DNA of 25,439 bases from an uncultured Clostridia bacterium. GTDB lineage: Bacteria > Bacillota > Clostridia > TANB77 > CAG-508. The notes under the pieces are model-generated. The model searched no databases. It saw nothing but the letters and a program-made list of their open reading frames with translations, and was not told the origin of the DNA. The number at the start of each line of letters is the position of its first letter. Position 1 is the stretch's first letter. A program made the position numbers and the translations under genes. The stretch is taken from NCBI GenBank assembly GCA_934182605.1, contig CAKPRQ010000017.1:1-25439 (forward strand). The letters are read 5' to 3'. This document shows positions 1 through 9,590 of the stretch, one piece after another.

Positions 1-71
1 CAACACTTTTTTAATAATTTTTTATAAATTTTTCATTATTTTAAATTACTAAATTTTATGACATATAAAAC

Positions 72-114
72 AAAAAAATCAGTAGTATTTTTACTAATTT
101 TCTGATGTTTTTTT
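72..114 (+). terminator. Possible terminator of a gene left of the window
   Basis: ATCAG near 78-82 pairs with CTGAT at 102-106, with TAGT/ACTA pairing inside, and seven T residues follow at 108-114. The A-rich left side could also make it work on the minus strand. Bases 1-347 hold no gene that I can support: only this hairpin and a weak dedA promoter. Confidence 0.4.
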
Positions 115-247
115 GTACTTTAAACAGCACGTATATATAATACCATACTTTTTTTATTTTGTAAATACTTTTTTATACATTTTTTTTACTTTTTTTAATT
201 ATATATTTTTATATATGAATATCATCTCATTTAATAAATATACTATG

Positions 248-277
248 TTTTAAGATATTTGTACAAAAAACTATAAT
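248..277 (+). promoter_or_regulatory. Possible promoter for dedA-uvrB
   Basis: A perfect TATAAT at 272-277 has only a weak TTTTAA at 248-253 as its -35 box (18-base spacer). TTGTAC at 259-264 with a TATTGT-like -10 further on is an alternative. AT-rich background makes chance matches common here. Confidence 0.3.
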
Positions 278-347
278 ATCTATTGTAATTAAACTTTTAT
301 TATGTTATTATTTTTATTGTTAATTTTATAAAAAGAAAGATGAATTT

Positions 348-965
348 ATGGAAAATTTAATTATACAAATCATGAATAATTATGGCTACATTGGTATATG
401 CTTACTTATATTAGTAGAAAATGTATTTCCACCAATTCCAAGTGAATTAATTTTAACTTTTGGTGGTTTTATGACTACGAATAGTAATATTACAGTCATA
501 GGAGTTATAATTGCTGCTACAATAGGTTCTTTATTAGGCGCTATTATTCTATATTATATTGGAAAAATATTAAATAAGGAAAGATTGATTACAATTGTTA
601 ATAGTAAATATGGAAAATGGTTAAAAATTAAACCTAAAGATGTTGAAGCTGCTGATAAATGGTTCAATGAAAAAGGTAATAAAACTGTATTTTTTTGTCG
701 ATTTATTCCTGTTGTTAGAAGTTTAATAAGTATTCCTGCTGGTATGAGCGAAATGCCTTTAGTTAAATTTATCGTTTACACTGTTTTAGGAAGTACAATA
801 TGGAATACAACTCTTGTTTGTGTAGGTGCATTTGCTGGAGACAAAAAAGATTACATATTGAGTTTGCTTAATGAAGCTTCACATATTGTTGTAATTTTAT
901 TAATAATTACATTTTTAGGAATTGTATTTTGGTTTTATAAAATAAGAGGTAAAAAAAGAAAGTAA
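348..965 (+). CDS. DedA family (SNARE-associated/VTT) membrane protein
   Basis: Integral membrane protein of the DedA family. Members are proposed to act in proton-dependent membrane homeostasis and to flip undecaprenyl phosphate or other phospholipids; the substrate cannot be read from this sequence. Of 205 residues, the family hallmarks are visible: Glu24 followed by FPPIPSE (27-33), a Gly-rich segment GSLLGAIILYYIG (60-72), and the signature FCRFIPVVRSLISIPAG (116-132) with its two conserved arginines (118, 124). Hydrophobic stretches lie at about 12-24, 48-72, 140-163 and 177-197, and the C-terminus is basic. The length is normal. The ATG at 348 has only a weak AGAAAGA ribosome binding site. 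uvrB starts 20 bases after the stop codon, so the two are probably cotranscribed. Confidence 0.9.
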   Translation: MENLIIQIMNNYGYIGICLLILVENVFPPIPSELILTFGGFMTTNSNITVIGVIIAATIGSLLGAIILYYIGKILNKERLITIVNSKYGKWLKIKPKDVEAADKWFNEKGNKTVFFCRFIPVVRSLISIPAGMSEMPLVKFIVYTVLGSTIWNTTLVCVGAFAGDKKDYILSLLNEASHIVVILLIITFLGIVFWFYKIRGKKRK

Positions 966-985
966 AATCATAAAGGAGAGATATA

Positions 986-2935
986 ATGTTTAAATTACAT
1001 TCTGATTACAAACCTACTGGAGATCAACCACAAGCAATTGAAAAATTAAGTAATGGTATTAAAGAAGGTAAAAAATTTCAAACTTTGCTTGGTGTTACTG
1101 GTTCTGGCAAGACTTTTACAATGGCAAATATAATCCAAAATGTTCAAAAACCAACACTAGTTTTAGCACATAACAAAACACTTGCAGGGCAACTTTATTC
1201 GGAATTTAAAGAGTTTTTTCCTGAAAATAATGTTGAATATTTTGTTAGTTACTATGATTATTATCAACCTGAGGCATATATACCTTCTTCAGATACTTAT
1301 ATAGAAAAAGATGCTTCTATAAATGATGAAATCGACAGATTACGACATTCTGCTACAGCAGCTTTATATGAAACTAGAGATGTTATAATCGTTGCTTCTG
1401 TTTCATGTATTTATGGCTTAGGTGACCCAGAAGATTACGAAAATTTAGTAATTTCTTTAAGACCTGGAATGCAAAAGTCAAGGGATGAAATATTAAAAAG
1501 ATTAGTTGCTATACAATATACTAGAAACGAAATTGATTTTAAAAGAGGTACTTTTAGAGCTAAAGGTGACATTTTAGAGGTCTACCCTTCTAACGAAAAT
1601 GAATCTGCTTTAAGAATTGAATTTTTTGGTGATGAGATTGATAGTATTGCTCAAATAAATCCATTAAACGGAAAAAAAGTAAATTTACTAAAACACGTTT
1701 TCATTTACCCAAATTCTCACTATGTTACTAATAAAGATAAAATGGAAAGAGCGATTACAGAAATCGAAAAGGAAAGAGATACTCAAATAGAATTTTTTAA
1801 AAAACAGAATAAACTTATAGAAGCTCAAAGAATTGAAGAACGTGTTAATTTTGACATGGAAATGCTTAAAGAAACTGGCTTTTGTCAAGGTATTGAAAAT
1901 TATTCTAGGCATATTAGTGGCAGAAAACCTGGTTCAGCCCCCTTTACTTTATTAGATTATATGCCAAAAGATTTCTTACTATTAATAGATGAATCTCACG
2001 TTACTATTCCACAAGTTGGTGGGATGTATAATGGTGATAGAGCACGAAAAGAATCTTTGGTAAATTATGGCTTTAGACTTCCTTCTGCTTTTGATAATAG
2101 ACCTTTAAAATTTAATGAATTTGAAGAAAGAATAAATCAATGTATATTTGTAAGTGCGACACCTGCAAAATATGAAGCTGAACATTCTGAACAAATAGTG
2201 GAACAAATTATACGACCTACTGGTTTATTAGATCCAGAAATTGAAGTTAAACCTATAGAAAATCAAATAGATGATTTAATAACACAAATTAAAGAAAGAA
2301 TAGAGAATAAAGACAGAGTTCTTGTTACAACTCTAACTAAAAAAATGGCTGAAGATTTAACTGCATATTTAAAAAATGTAGATATAAAAGTAAGATATAT
2401 GCATTCTGATATTCCAGCATTAGAAAGAATGGAAATTATAAGAGATTTACGTATTGGAGAATTTGATGTTTTAGTTGGTATAAATCTTTTAAGAGAAGGT
2501 TTAGATATTCCTGAAGTTTCTTTAGTTGCTATACTAGATGCAGATAAAGAAGGGTTTTTGCGTTCTGAACGTTCTTTAATTCAAACTATTGGACGTGCTG
2601 CTAGGAACACAAATGGTAAGGTTATTATGTATGCAGATGAACTAACAGATTCTATGGAAAAGGCTATTTCTGAAACAAATAGAAGAAGAAAAATACAAAT
2701 GGAATATAATGAAAAACATGGAATTGTACCAGAGACTATAAAAAAATCTATAAGGGATACCATTAAAATTAGTATTATTGAAGATGTTAAGACTAAATAT
2801 GAAATAAACGAATCTGAAAGCATAGATGATATTATAACAAGGCTTACAGATGAAATGCTCATATGTGCTAGTAAGATGGAATTTGAGAAAGCAGCCGAAT
2901 TAAGAGATAAAATAAATGAATTAAAAAATATCTAA
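986..2935 (+). CDS. uvrB: UvrABC excinuclease subunit B
   Basis: Damage-verifying helicase-like subunit of nucleotide excision repair. It is loaded on DNA by UvrA and then recruits UvrC for the dual incision. The 649 residues are close to the usual 655-670. Walker A GVTGSGKT is at 36-43, followed by the aromatic beta-hairpin YYDYYQPEAYIP that inserts between strands, the DESH Walker B (LLLIDESH), the SATPA motif and motif VI QTIGRAARN. The C-terminal UVR motif (FEKAAELRDKI) binds UvrC. AAAGGAGAG lies just before the ATG. No uvrA or uvrC is next to it; downstream is a strong terminator, so it is the last gene of the dedA-uvrB unit. Confidence 0.98.
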   Translation: MFKLHSDYKPTGDQPQAIEKLSNGIKEGKKFQTLLGVTGSGKTFTMANIIQNVQKPTLVLAHNKTLAGQLYSEFKEFFPENNVEYFVSYYDYYQPEAYIPSSDTYIEKDASINDEIDRLRHSATAALYETRDVIIVASVSCIYGLGDPEDYENLVISLRPGMQKSRDEILKRLVAIQYTRNEIDFKRGTFRAKGDILEVYPSNENESALRIEFFGDEIDSIAQINPLNGKKVNLLKHVFIYPNSHYVTNKDKMERAITEIEKERDTQIEFFKKQNKLIEAQRIEERVNFDMEMLKETGFCQGIENYSRHISGRKPGSAPFTLLDYMPKDFLLLIDESHVTIPQVGGMYNGDRARKESLVNYGFRLPSAFDNRPLKFNEFEERINQCIFVSATPAKYEAEHSEQIVEQIIRPTGLLDPEIEVKPIENQIDDLITQIKERIENKDRVLVTTLTKKMAEDLTAYLKNVDIKVRYMHSDIPALERMEIIRDLRIGEFDVLVGINLLREGLDIPEVSLVAILDADKEGFLRSERSLIQTIGRAARNTNGKVIMYADELTDSMEKAISETNRRRKIQMEYNEKHGIVPETIKKSIRDTIKISIIEDVKTKYEINESESIDDIITRLTDEMLICASKMEFEKAAELRDKINELKNI

Positions 2936-2985
2936 AATTAATATTATAATTAATATTAATTTTAGATATTTTTTATTTTTTTTTA
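2922..2985 (+). terminator. Rho-independent terminator containing the uvrB stop codon
   Basis: 2922-2946 and 2951-2975 form a perfect 25-bp stem with a TAAT loop, followed by a T-rich tract. The left arm includes the last codons and the TAA (2933-2935) of uvrB. The stem has a single G-C pair, so its stability comes from length. Confidence 0.75.
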
Positions 2986-3056
2986 CTTTTTACTATTATA
3001 TTTGTGCATTTTGTTATATACAAATAACATAAAATTTAAAATAAGGAGGAAAAATA

Positions 3057-3440
3057 ATGAATGCACTAAATAATAATAAAATAATATTCACGGAATATTA
3101 TTTAAAACTTATTTATTTCACTATAGATTTGCTTGAGACTTTTCCAGAGAAAGAAACAGAAGCCCTTATTGCAGATACAAAATTAAATATTTATAAGGGA
3201 TTACAAAATTTAATGTACGCAAACAATGAAAAAAAAATCACAACAAAAATATATTATCTAAAAAGAACTTTAAAATTTATATGTTCTCAAGAAAAATTAA
3301 TTGACTTAGCTTATAATAATAAATATGTTTCCTATAATAACTATAAAAAGCATTGTGATATTACAAATATACTTAACCAAAAAATTAATTATATAATACA
3401 ATCATTACATATTTCAAATACGCAAAAACAAAAAAAATAA
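3057..3440 (+). CDS. Four-helix-bundle protein, bAvd-like
   Basis: A 127-residue, Lys/Asn-rich protein with four predicted amphipathic helices at about 10-28, 31-57, 60-88 and 91-117. The pattern LLETFPEKE at the end of helix 1, a K..YLKR.L.FI segment in helix 3, and AYNNKYVSYNNY before helix 4 resemble the bAvd-like (23S rRNA intervening-sequence/Avd) four-helix-bundle family. In diversity-generating retroelements Avd assists the reverse transcriptase, but many family members stand alone with no known function. No reverse transcriptase or template repeat is visible here. AAGGAGGA precedes the ATG. It has its own transcription unit between the uvrB terminator and a hairpin repeat. The family call rests on helix pattern only. 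Confidence 0.6.
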   Translation: MNALNNNKIIFTEYYLKLIYFTIDLLETFPEKETEALIADTKLNIYKGLQNLMYANNEKKITTKIYYLKRTLKFICSQEKLIDLAYNNKYVSYNNYKKHCDITNILNQKINYIIQSLHISNTQKQKK

Positions 3441-3462
3441 ATTTTACTTACAGTTCACTAAA

Positions 3463-3538
3463 TACTTTATAAAATCACAATATATAGCTATTTAAAATCT
3501 TAACTTAATAAAGTATAGATTTTTAAATAGCTATATAT
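3463..3538. repeat. Hairpin repeat element, copy 1
   Basis: The stem is 3480-3500 with 3517-3538 (21 pairs, one bulged T) around a 16-base loop. The outer left 31 bases, 3463-3493, match the reverse complement of 23134-23164 at 28 positions, with three adjacent transitions. It sits between the convergent ends of the bAvd-like gene and YhgE. No U tract follows on either strand, so a simple terminator role is not convincing. Confidence 0.6.
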
Positions 3539-3545
3539 ACTACAA

Positions 3546-5570
3546 TTAACTTGTCATACCTTTTTTAGCTTCTTTTTTCTTAAGTACAAACCTTTTAATT
3601 AATTTTATAATATCAAACAATAATGTTAATATAATTGTTGTAATTAAAAATCCTATTAATACTCCTACACTATTCATAATAATATTATTATCTATAGAAA
3701 TCAACATTTCTTTAATTAAATCTACTGAATAATGCATTGGCATAAACATATATAAACTTTGGAAAAATTCTGGTGTAGTTTCGATAGGAAATGTTCCGCC
3801 ACTTGCTGTAAGTTGAAAAATTAGTAATAATATCGCTAAAAATTTTCCAACATCATTGAAGTTTACTATTAAAAATTGCACTATTGACACAAACACCGTA
3901 GATATTAATATACAAGATAAATAATATCCCCACTCATTAGTTACTGTAAAGCCTAATAAATATTTTAGTAAAAAGCCTAATATTAAAGCTTGCGCTATAG
4001 CTAAGACTAAATATAAAAAAGCTCTTAATATTTTATTAGGTGCATTTTTTCCTAATAATTTAAATCTATTTTCTGAATCGTAATACAATACTATAAATAA
4101 TACTAATGCTCCAACCCATAATGATAAAGACATAAAGTATGGTGCAAATACAATGCCATATTTATCTACCGTGCCATAATCTTTTTCTACTATTTGTATC
4201 GGTTCTTCTGTATACTCACTTAAACCATCTAGTTTTTCTAATTCCTTTTTAGTATCAACTAAACTTTCATCAATTTCATTATTAAATGTTGTAACTCCAT
4301 CTAATAATTGTTTACTTCCATCTAATGCTACTGAAGTTCCAGTACTTAATTCTCTAATTCCTTCTCTAATTTTTATAGAATTTTCATTTAAAGTTGATAA
4401 GCCATTGTTTAAATCCACTATACCATTTCTTACAGATTTTGAGCCATCATTTATTTGACCTAAGGCTCCTTCTAACCTTTTTATTGCCGATTCTAACTCT
4501 GGCGCTCTATTAGTAGATTCGCTAATTTTTTCTATACCAGTATTTAAGTTTTCTGACCCAGCTACTAAACTTTCACTTGCAGATATTAAACTTTGAATAG
4601 AATTTGAATCATTTATAGTTTTAGCTATTTGATAAATTTTAGCAATATTAGGATCTGCCATTATAAATTCTGGATTCGAATTACCATATAAAATAATACT
4701 CTGAACTAATAATTCAATATTTTTATATAATAAATTAGATGATTCTACATATTCTGTAACACCACTATTTAAATTATTAGAACCATCTTTCAAAGTAGCT
4801 ATACCTACAACTAATTCATTTAACTTATCTAAAGATGTTGTTAACTCTTTACTTCCATTATATACTTCTTCAATTCCATTATCTAATTTAAAAATTCCAT
4901 CTTCTAAATTTTTACTTCCATCTGTAACAGAATTCACACCTGTATTAAATTCTTCATAGTTTTTATATAAAGTATTAGTACCTTCATCAATTTTCTCTGT
5001 TCCATCTTTTAAATCTGCTGTGCCGTTTTTAATTTCTTCAGCTGCCTCACTTATTTTGCTTAAATCATCAGGAACAGTATTCAACTGCCTTACTAATTTA
5101 TCAACAACTTTTCCACTCACTTCTTTATGTAATTCCAATTCAATATTCGACACAACTTTTGATATAATCTGAGATGCCAAATAATTTGATTTTTGATTTG
5201 GAGAATAAGTAATTGTAGTTATCTCTCTATCCGCATTTTCTACACTGTTCAATTTTTCAGTAAAATCTTCTGGTATAGTAATTATAGCATAAACTTCTTG
5301 ATTTTCTAATTTTTCTTCAGCAATATTAGAATCCATTTGATTAATTTCCAACACATCTTCATCTACAATTTTTTGAACTAGTTCTTTTCCTAAATTTTCT
5401 TCTTCTTTCCCATTATCTAAATTCACAATTGCTATTGGAATATTCTTAGTATTTCCATAAGGATCCCAAAATGCATATAAATAAAAAAAACTATAAATAA
5501 TAGGAATGCATAATAACGCTATTATAATAAGAGGCCTCATTATATTATATTTTTTTGCTTTCAAATACAC
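3546..5570 (-). CDS. YhgE/Pip family membrane protein
   Basis: Large membrane protein of the YhgE/Pip (phage infection protein) family, related to the membrane parts of ABC-2 transporters. Lactococcal Pip is a phage receptor and other members accompany type VII secretion or transport; the role here is unknown. Of 674 residues, one membrane helix lies at about 12-32, followed by the family motif FWDPYGNTKNIPIAIVN. A long extracellular region (about 180-450) carries many copies of a degenerate LxdGxxxLxxG repeat, as in NGTADLKDGTEKIDEG. Five or so membrane helices fill 475-665, and the tail is basic. The start is a GTG with GAAAGGAAG just before it; TTG at 5564 or ATG at 5540 are alternatives. 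It lies 102 bases after tex with no clear terminator between them. Confidence 0.88.
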   Translation of the reverse strand: MYLKAKKYNIMRPLIIIALLCIPIIYSFFYLYAFWDPYGNTKNIPIAIVNLDNGKEEENLGKELVQKIVDEDVLEINQMDSNIAEEKLENQEVYAIITIPEDFTEKLNSVENADREITTITYSPNQKSNYLASQIISKVVSNIELELHKEVSGKVVDKLVRQLNTVPDDLSKISEAAEEIKNGTADLKDGTEKIDEGTNTLYKNYEEFNTGVNSVTDGSKNLEDGIFKLDNGIEEVYNGSKELTTSLDKLNELVVGIATLKDGSNNLNSGVTEYVESSNLLYKNIELLVQSIILYGNSNPEFIMADPNIAKIYQIAKTINDSNSIQSLISASESLVAGSENLNTGIEKISESTNRAPELESAIKRLEGALGQINDGSKSVRNGIVDLNNGLSTLNENSIKIREGIRELSTGTSVALDGSKQLLDGVTTFNNEIDESLVDTKKELEKLDGLSEYTEEPIQIVEKDYGTVDKYGIVFAPYFMSLSLWVGALVLFIVLYYDSENRFKLLGKNAPNKILRAFLYLVLAIAQALILGFLLKYLLGFTVTNEWGYYLSCILISTVFVSIVQFLIVNFNDVGKFLAILLLIFQLTASGGTFPIETTPEFFQSLYMFMPMHYSVDLIKEMLISIDNNIIMNSVGVLIGFLITTIILTLLFDIIKLIKRFVLKKKEAKKGMTS

Positions 5571-5672
5571 AACTTCCTTTCTTTTTATTTTAAACTCTTA
5601 AAATTATTAATATTCACAACTTCTTAATAAAATATCTCAAATACGTATATATTAATATTTTAAAAAAAGTCT

Positions 5673-7847
5673 TTAAATCTTCATGCTTAATTTTACTTTT
5701 TGTCTTTCTTTATCTATTCCTATTACTTTAACCTTTACAATATCTCCTACGGCAACTACTTCAGATGGATTTTTTATATATTTATCTGCAATTTCTGATA
5801 TGTGCACTAATCCATCATGTTTTACTCCTACATCTACAAAGGCACCAAAGTCTATTACATTTCTTACTGTTCCTGTTAATACCATACCTTCTTGCAAATC
5901 CTCAAATTTTAGTACATCTGCTCTTAATATTGGTTTTGGCATATCTTCTCTAGGGTCTCTTCCTGGTTTTAGTAATTCTTTTATTATATCTACTAAAGTT
6001 ATTTCTCCCACTTCAAAATTGTCTGCTAATTCTTTTATTTTAAAGTAATTTGTAGGTATTAGTAAATTATTTAATTTTTCTTTTAAATTACTATAATTTT
6101 CTTTATTAGATAAATCCTCTACTTTAAATCCTAATGTTTCCAATAATTTTTTAGTTGCCTCATAACTTTCTGGATGAACAGCAGTAATTTCTAAAGGATT
6201 TTTCCCGTCATATATTCTTATAAATCCTGCACATTGCTCAAATGCTGTTTTACCTAATTTTGCTACTTTTAATAATTCTTTTCTTTCTTTAAATTTTCCA
6301 TTTTCATCTCTATATTTTACAATGTTTTTTGCAACAGTTCCATTTATTCCAGCGACATAAGAAAGTAATGATGGTGTTGCTGTATTTACATCTACTCCTA
6401 CAGTATTTACTGCATCCTCTACTACACCTGTTAAACTTTCAGATAATACTTTTTGATTTACATCGTGTTGATATTGACCTACACCTATTGCTTTGGGATC
6501 AATTTTTACAAGTTCTGCCAATGGATCTTGTAAACGCCTTGCTATTGAAATTGCTCCTCTAAGAGATACGTTTATATCCGGATATTCTTCAGTTGCAAGT
6601 TTTGAAGCTGAATAAACTGAAGCACCAGCCTCACTTACAATAGCATATACCACGTTTTTTTCTACTAATTTTAAAGTATCCGCTACAAAAATTTCAGATT
6701 CTCTTGAAGCTGTACCATTACCAATAGCTATCATATCTACATCATATTTTTTTATTAAATCTAATAATACTTTTCTAGCTCCATTTACGTCATTTTGAGG
6801 CTCTGTTGGGTAAATAGTAGCTGTATCCAATAACTTACCTGTACAGTCTATTACAGCTAATTTACAACCTGTTCTATAAGCTGGGTCAAATCCTATTACT
6901 GTTATATCTTTAATAGGTGGTTGCATTAATAATTGTTTAGCATTTTGTCCAAATACTTTTATAGCTTTAACCTCTGCTTTTTCAGTTAATTCTGTTCTAA
7001 TTTCTCTTTCTATAGAAGGTTCAATTAAACGTTTGTAACTATCTAAAATAGTATCTTTTAACATATCTATAAATTGTGTATGTTCTTTCTTTAATATATT
7101 TCTTTCTAACATTTGTATTATTTTCTCTTCAGGCTTTTCAATTTTAACTTTTAAAAATTCTTCATTTTCCCCTCTATTAATAGCTAAAATTCTATGGCTT
7201 GGTATTCTTAATATACCTTCTTTATAATCATAATACATTTCATAATTTGATTTTTCTTCTTCTTTTACTGCTTTTGAAGCAATAAAAGCTTCTTTAAAAC
7301 ATAATGATTTAATAATTTTTCTATATTTGGGTTCATCTGAAATATTTTCTGCAATAATATCTAAAGCCCCTTGTATTGCTTCTTCAACAGTTTTAACTTC
7401 TTTTTCTTCATTTAAAAATTCTTTTGCGATTTCTTCTATAGGTCTTTTTTCTTCTTGCTTATATATAATTTCTGCTAATGGCTCTAATCCTTTGGCCTTT
7501 GCAACAGTAGCTCTTGTTTTCTTTTTTTGTTTAAAAGGTCTATAAATATCTTCTAATTCAGATAAAACAGTAGATTCTTCTATAGATTTTACTAATTCTT
7601 CTGTTAACTTGCCTTGTTCGTCTATTAATCTCTTAACTTCTTCTTTTCTATTCTCTAAATTTCTTAAATATGTTAATCTCTCATTAAATGTTCTTAAAAT
7701 TTCATCACTTAATCCACCAGTTACTTCTTTTCTGTATCTTGCTATAAAAGGAATTGTATTTCCTTCATCTATAAGTTTTATAGTATCTATTACTTGTTTT
7801 TCCCTTATTCCTAATTCGTTTGCTATAACTTGTTCTATATTGTTCAT
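5673..7847 (-). CDS. tex: Tex family RNA-binding transcription accessory protein
   Basis: Cytosolic nucleic-acid-binding protein, the bacterial relative of Spt6, thought to act with RNA polymerase or on RNA. At 724 residues it is full length. The order is: N-terminal helical domain (IPFIARYRKEVTGGLSDE, 32-49), a YqgF/RNase H-like fold starting near 317 (VIGFDPAYRTGCK), helix-hairpin-helix segments in the 490-560 region (SLLSYVAGINGTVAKNIV), and a C-terminal S1 domain from about 650 (GMVLTGTVRNVIDFGAFVDV ... KVKLSMKI). AAAGGAG precedes the ATG with an 8-base spacer. It begins 22 bases after the adenine deaminase gene and is probably cotranscribed with it. Confidence 0.95.
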   Translation of the reverse strand: MNNIEQVIANELGIREKQVIDTIKLIDEGNTIPFIARYRKEVTGGLSDEILRTFNERLTYLRNLENRKEEVKRLIDEQGKLTEELVKSIEESTVLSELEDIYRPFKQKKKTRATVAKAKGLEPLAEIIYKQEEKRPIEEIAKEFLNEEKEVKTVEEAIQGALDIIAENISDEPKYRKIIKSLCFKEAFIASKAVKEEEKSNYEMYYDYKEGILRIPSHRILAINRGENEEFLKVKIEKPEEKIIQMLERNILKKEHTQFIDMLKDTILDSYKRLIEPSIEREIRTELTEKAEVKAIKVFGQNAKQLLMQPPIKDITVIGFDPAYRTGCKLAVIDCTGKLLDTATIYPTEPQNDVNGARKVLLDLIKKYDVDMIAIGNGTASRESEIFVADTLKLVEKNVVYAIVSEAGASVYSASKLATEEYPDINVSLRGAISIARRLQDPLAELVKIDPKAIGVGQYQHDVNQKVLSESLTGVVEDAVNTVGVDVNTATPSLLSYVAGINGTVAKNIVKYRDENGKFKERKELLKVAKLGKTAFEQCAGFIRIYDGKNPLEITAVHPESYEATKKLLETLGFKVEDLSNKENYSNLKEKLNNLLIPTNYFKIKELADNFEVGEITLVDIIKELLKPGRDPREDMPKPILRADVLKFEDLQEGMVLTGTVRNVIDFGAFVDVGVKHDGLVHISEIADKYIKNPSEVVAVGDIVKVKVIGIDKERQKVKLSMKI

Positions 7848-7869
7848 TACAAAAACTCCTTTAATATAC

Positions 7870-9558
7870 TTAAAAATTTAATTCTTCTTGATTAATAACT
7901 TTCCATCTTTTAACGTCAAATGCACCACTAGGAAGTAATCTAATATCTCCTATAACTGGCAAACTAACAAATGATAGATTCATATATGGATCTATTCCTT
8001 CATTTACCTTTATCATGTTTTTAAGTTCTTTCATTTTTTTAATAACTTCATTCGAATCCTCATCAGTCATTAAATTTGCTATTGGTAATGCAAGGCTTGC
8101 TTTTACTATTCCGTTTTCTACATATATTTTTCCACCTTGCATTTTTATAATTTCATTTGCTGCTAAAATAATATCTTCATCATTTGTTCCTGCAAGTATC
8201 ATACAGTGAGAATCATGTGCAACTGTAGTTCCTAGTGCTCCTCTTTTTAATCCCATCCCTTTTAAATATGCTATTCCTGTATGCATTGTACCCTTATGCG
8301 ATTCTATAACAACAACTTTGATAATATCCTTTTTCAAATCATAATTATTTGTAATTCCCTCATCAGTTGTTATTAGTTGGCCCGGAATTAAACCTATTAC
8401 CTTTTTTGGTACTCCCTTGCAATTAATATCTTCTAAATTTACTGTTCTCATATTTATTGAATTTCTAACTTTTGTTTCTAATTTTTCTTCTACCTTATTT
8501 TTAGTCCAATTATCTAATTTCTCTTTTGTAATTTTTATTCCACTTTTATAAACACTATCTATTTTAACTAGATTTATATCATCCAATATTACTAAATCTG
8601 CAATACATCCTTTTTCAATTTTACCTAAATTGCTTAATCCAAAGTATTTTGCCGCATTGTGCGTAGCAGTAATATATGTATCCTCTGGATTTGCTCCTAA
8701 TTCAATAGCTTTTCTAATTATATAATCTATATGTCCCTCATTTTTCAACTCTTCTGGATGTTTATCATCTGTTGCAAACATTATATTTTCTCTATAATCT
8801 AAATCATTGATTAATTGAACGAGCGCTTCTAAATTTTTTGCAGCCGTTCCTTGTCTTATCATAACATAAAAATCTTTTTTTAATTTCCTTGCAACATCTA
8901 TTTTTTCTTTTGCTTCTTCTATTGTAGTGCATTCATGATCTGACTGTATTCCTGCTTCGATATATTTCTTCAAATCATCCCCTGATAGTCCTGGTGCATG
9001 TCCATCTACTCTTTTTCCTAGTTTCTGTGCTTCAGCAATTTTTAAAAGTACCTCTTTATCCCCTGCTATAACTCCTGGATAATTCATCATTTCAGCTAAT
9101 CCTAAAATTCTTTCTTCATCTAATTTGAAACAGTTGGCTGTATCAACACTATCTAATTTTTCAGCAGATTCATCAAACTCAGTAGCCGGTACACAAGATG
9201 GAATCATAAAATATACAGATATCGGCAATTTTTTTGTCTTTTGTAACATATATTTTACTCCATCTACACCACATACATTTGCAATTTCGTGAGGATCTGT
9301 TACAACTGCCGTTGTTCCATGGATACTTGCTAATTTTGCAAAATCTTCTGGAGAAATTACTGAACTTTCTAAATGAATATGACCATCTATAAATCCTGGA
9401 ACTATATATTTTCCGTTTATATCCTTTTCTTCATCTGCTATATATTCACCATTAATATCTAAAATTTTTCCATCCTTTATTGCTATGTTACCATTAATAA
9501 ATTTCCTTGACTTAACATCTAAATATTTGCCATTTTTTAAAATTAAATCAACTTTCAT
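7870..9558 (-). CDS. ade: Adenine deaminase
   Basis: Converts adenine to hypoxanthine and ammonia in purine salvage. It is a metal-dependent amidohydrolase distinct from adenosine deaminase. The 562 residues fit the family's usual length. The metal-binding GFIDGHIHLESS is at 55-66 (His60, His62), then DPHEIANVCG, GHAPGLSG, DHECTT, and ATDDKHPEEL, which supplies the catalytic-site Asp and His. The C-terminal Ade domain contains VAHDSHCMILAGTNDEDI. AGGAAGGTG precedes the ATG. It has its own promoter, and no purine riboswitch is visible in the short leader. Confidence 0.96.
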   Translation of the reverse strand: MKVDLILKNGKYLDVKSRKFINGNIAIKDGKILDINGEYIADEEKDINGKYIVPGFIDGHIHLESSVISPEDFAKLASIHGTTAVVTDPHEIANVCGVDGVKYMLQKTKKLPISVYFMIPSCVPATEFDESAEKLDSVDTANCFKLDEERILGLAEMMNYPGVIAGDKEVLLKIAEAQKLGKRVDGHAPGLSGDDLKKYIEAGIQSDHECTTIEEAKEKIDVARKLKKDFYVMIRQGTAAKNLEALVQLINDLDYRENIMFATDDKHPEELKNEGHIDYIIRKAIELGANPEDTYITATHNAAKYFGLSNLGKIEKGCIADLVILDDINLVKIDSVYKSGIKITKEKLDNWTKNKVEEKLETKVRNSINMRTVNLEDINCKGVPKKVIGLIPGQLITTDEGITNNYDLKKDIIKVVVIESHKGTMHTGIAYLKGMGLKRGALGTTVAHDSHCMILAGTNDEDIILAANEIIKMQGGKIYVENGIVKASLALPIANLMTDEDSNEVIKKMKELKNMIKVNEGIDPYMNLSFVSLPVIGDIRLLPSGAFDVKRWKVINQEELNF

Positions 9559-9590
9559 ATTAACACCTTCCTATGTTCTATATATATAGT

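Noticed and set aside
3057..3440. Part of a diversity-generating retroelement
   Set aside because: No reverse transcriptase, template repeat or variable-region gene is present in the window, so the bAvd-like protein alone does not support it.
3463..3538. Hairpin copy 1 as an ordinary bidirectional terminator
   Set aside because: It lies between convergent genes, but neither strand has a U tract after the stem, and its sequence recurs elsewhere. A repeat element explains it better.
5683..6048. Open frame on the plus strand opposite tex
   Set aside because: It is the complement of the conserved S1 domain of tex. It has no ribosome binding site, and its composition follows the codon pattern of the real gene. 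The same holds for the plus-strand frames inside ade, addB, ogg and the 23207-24283 gene.
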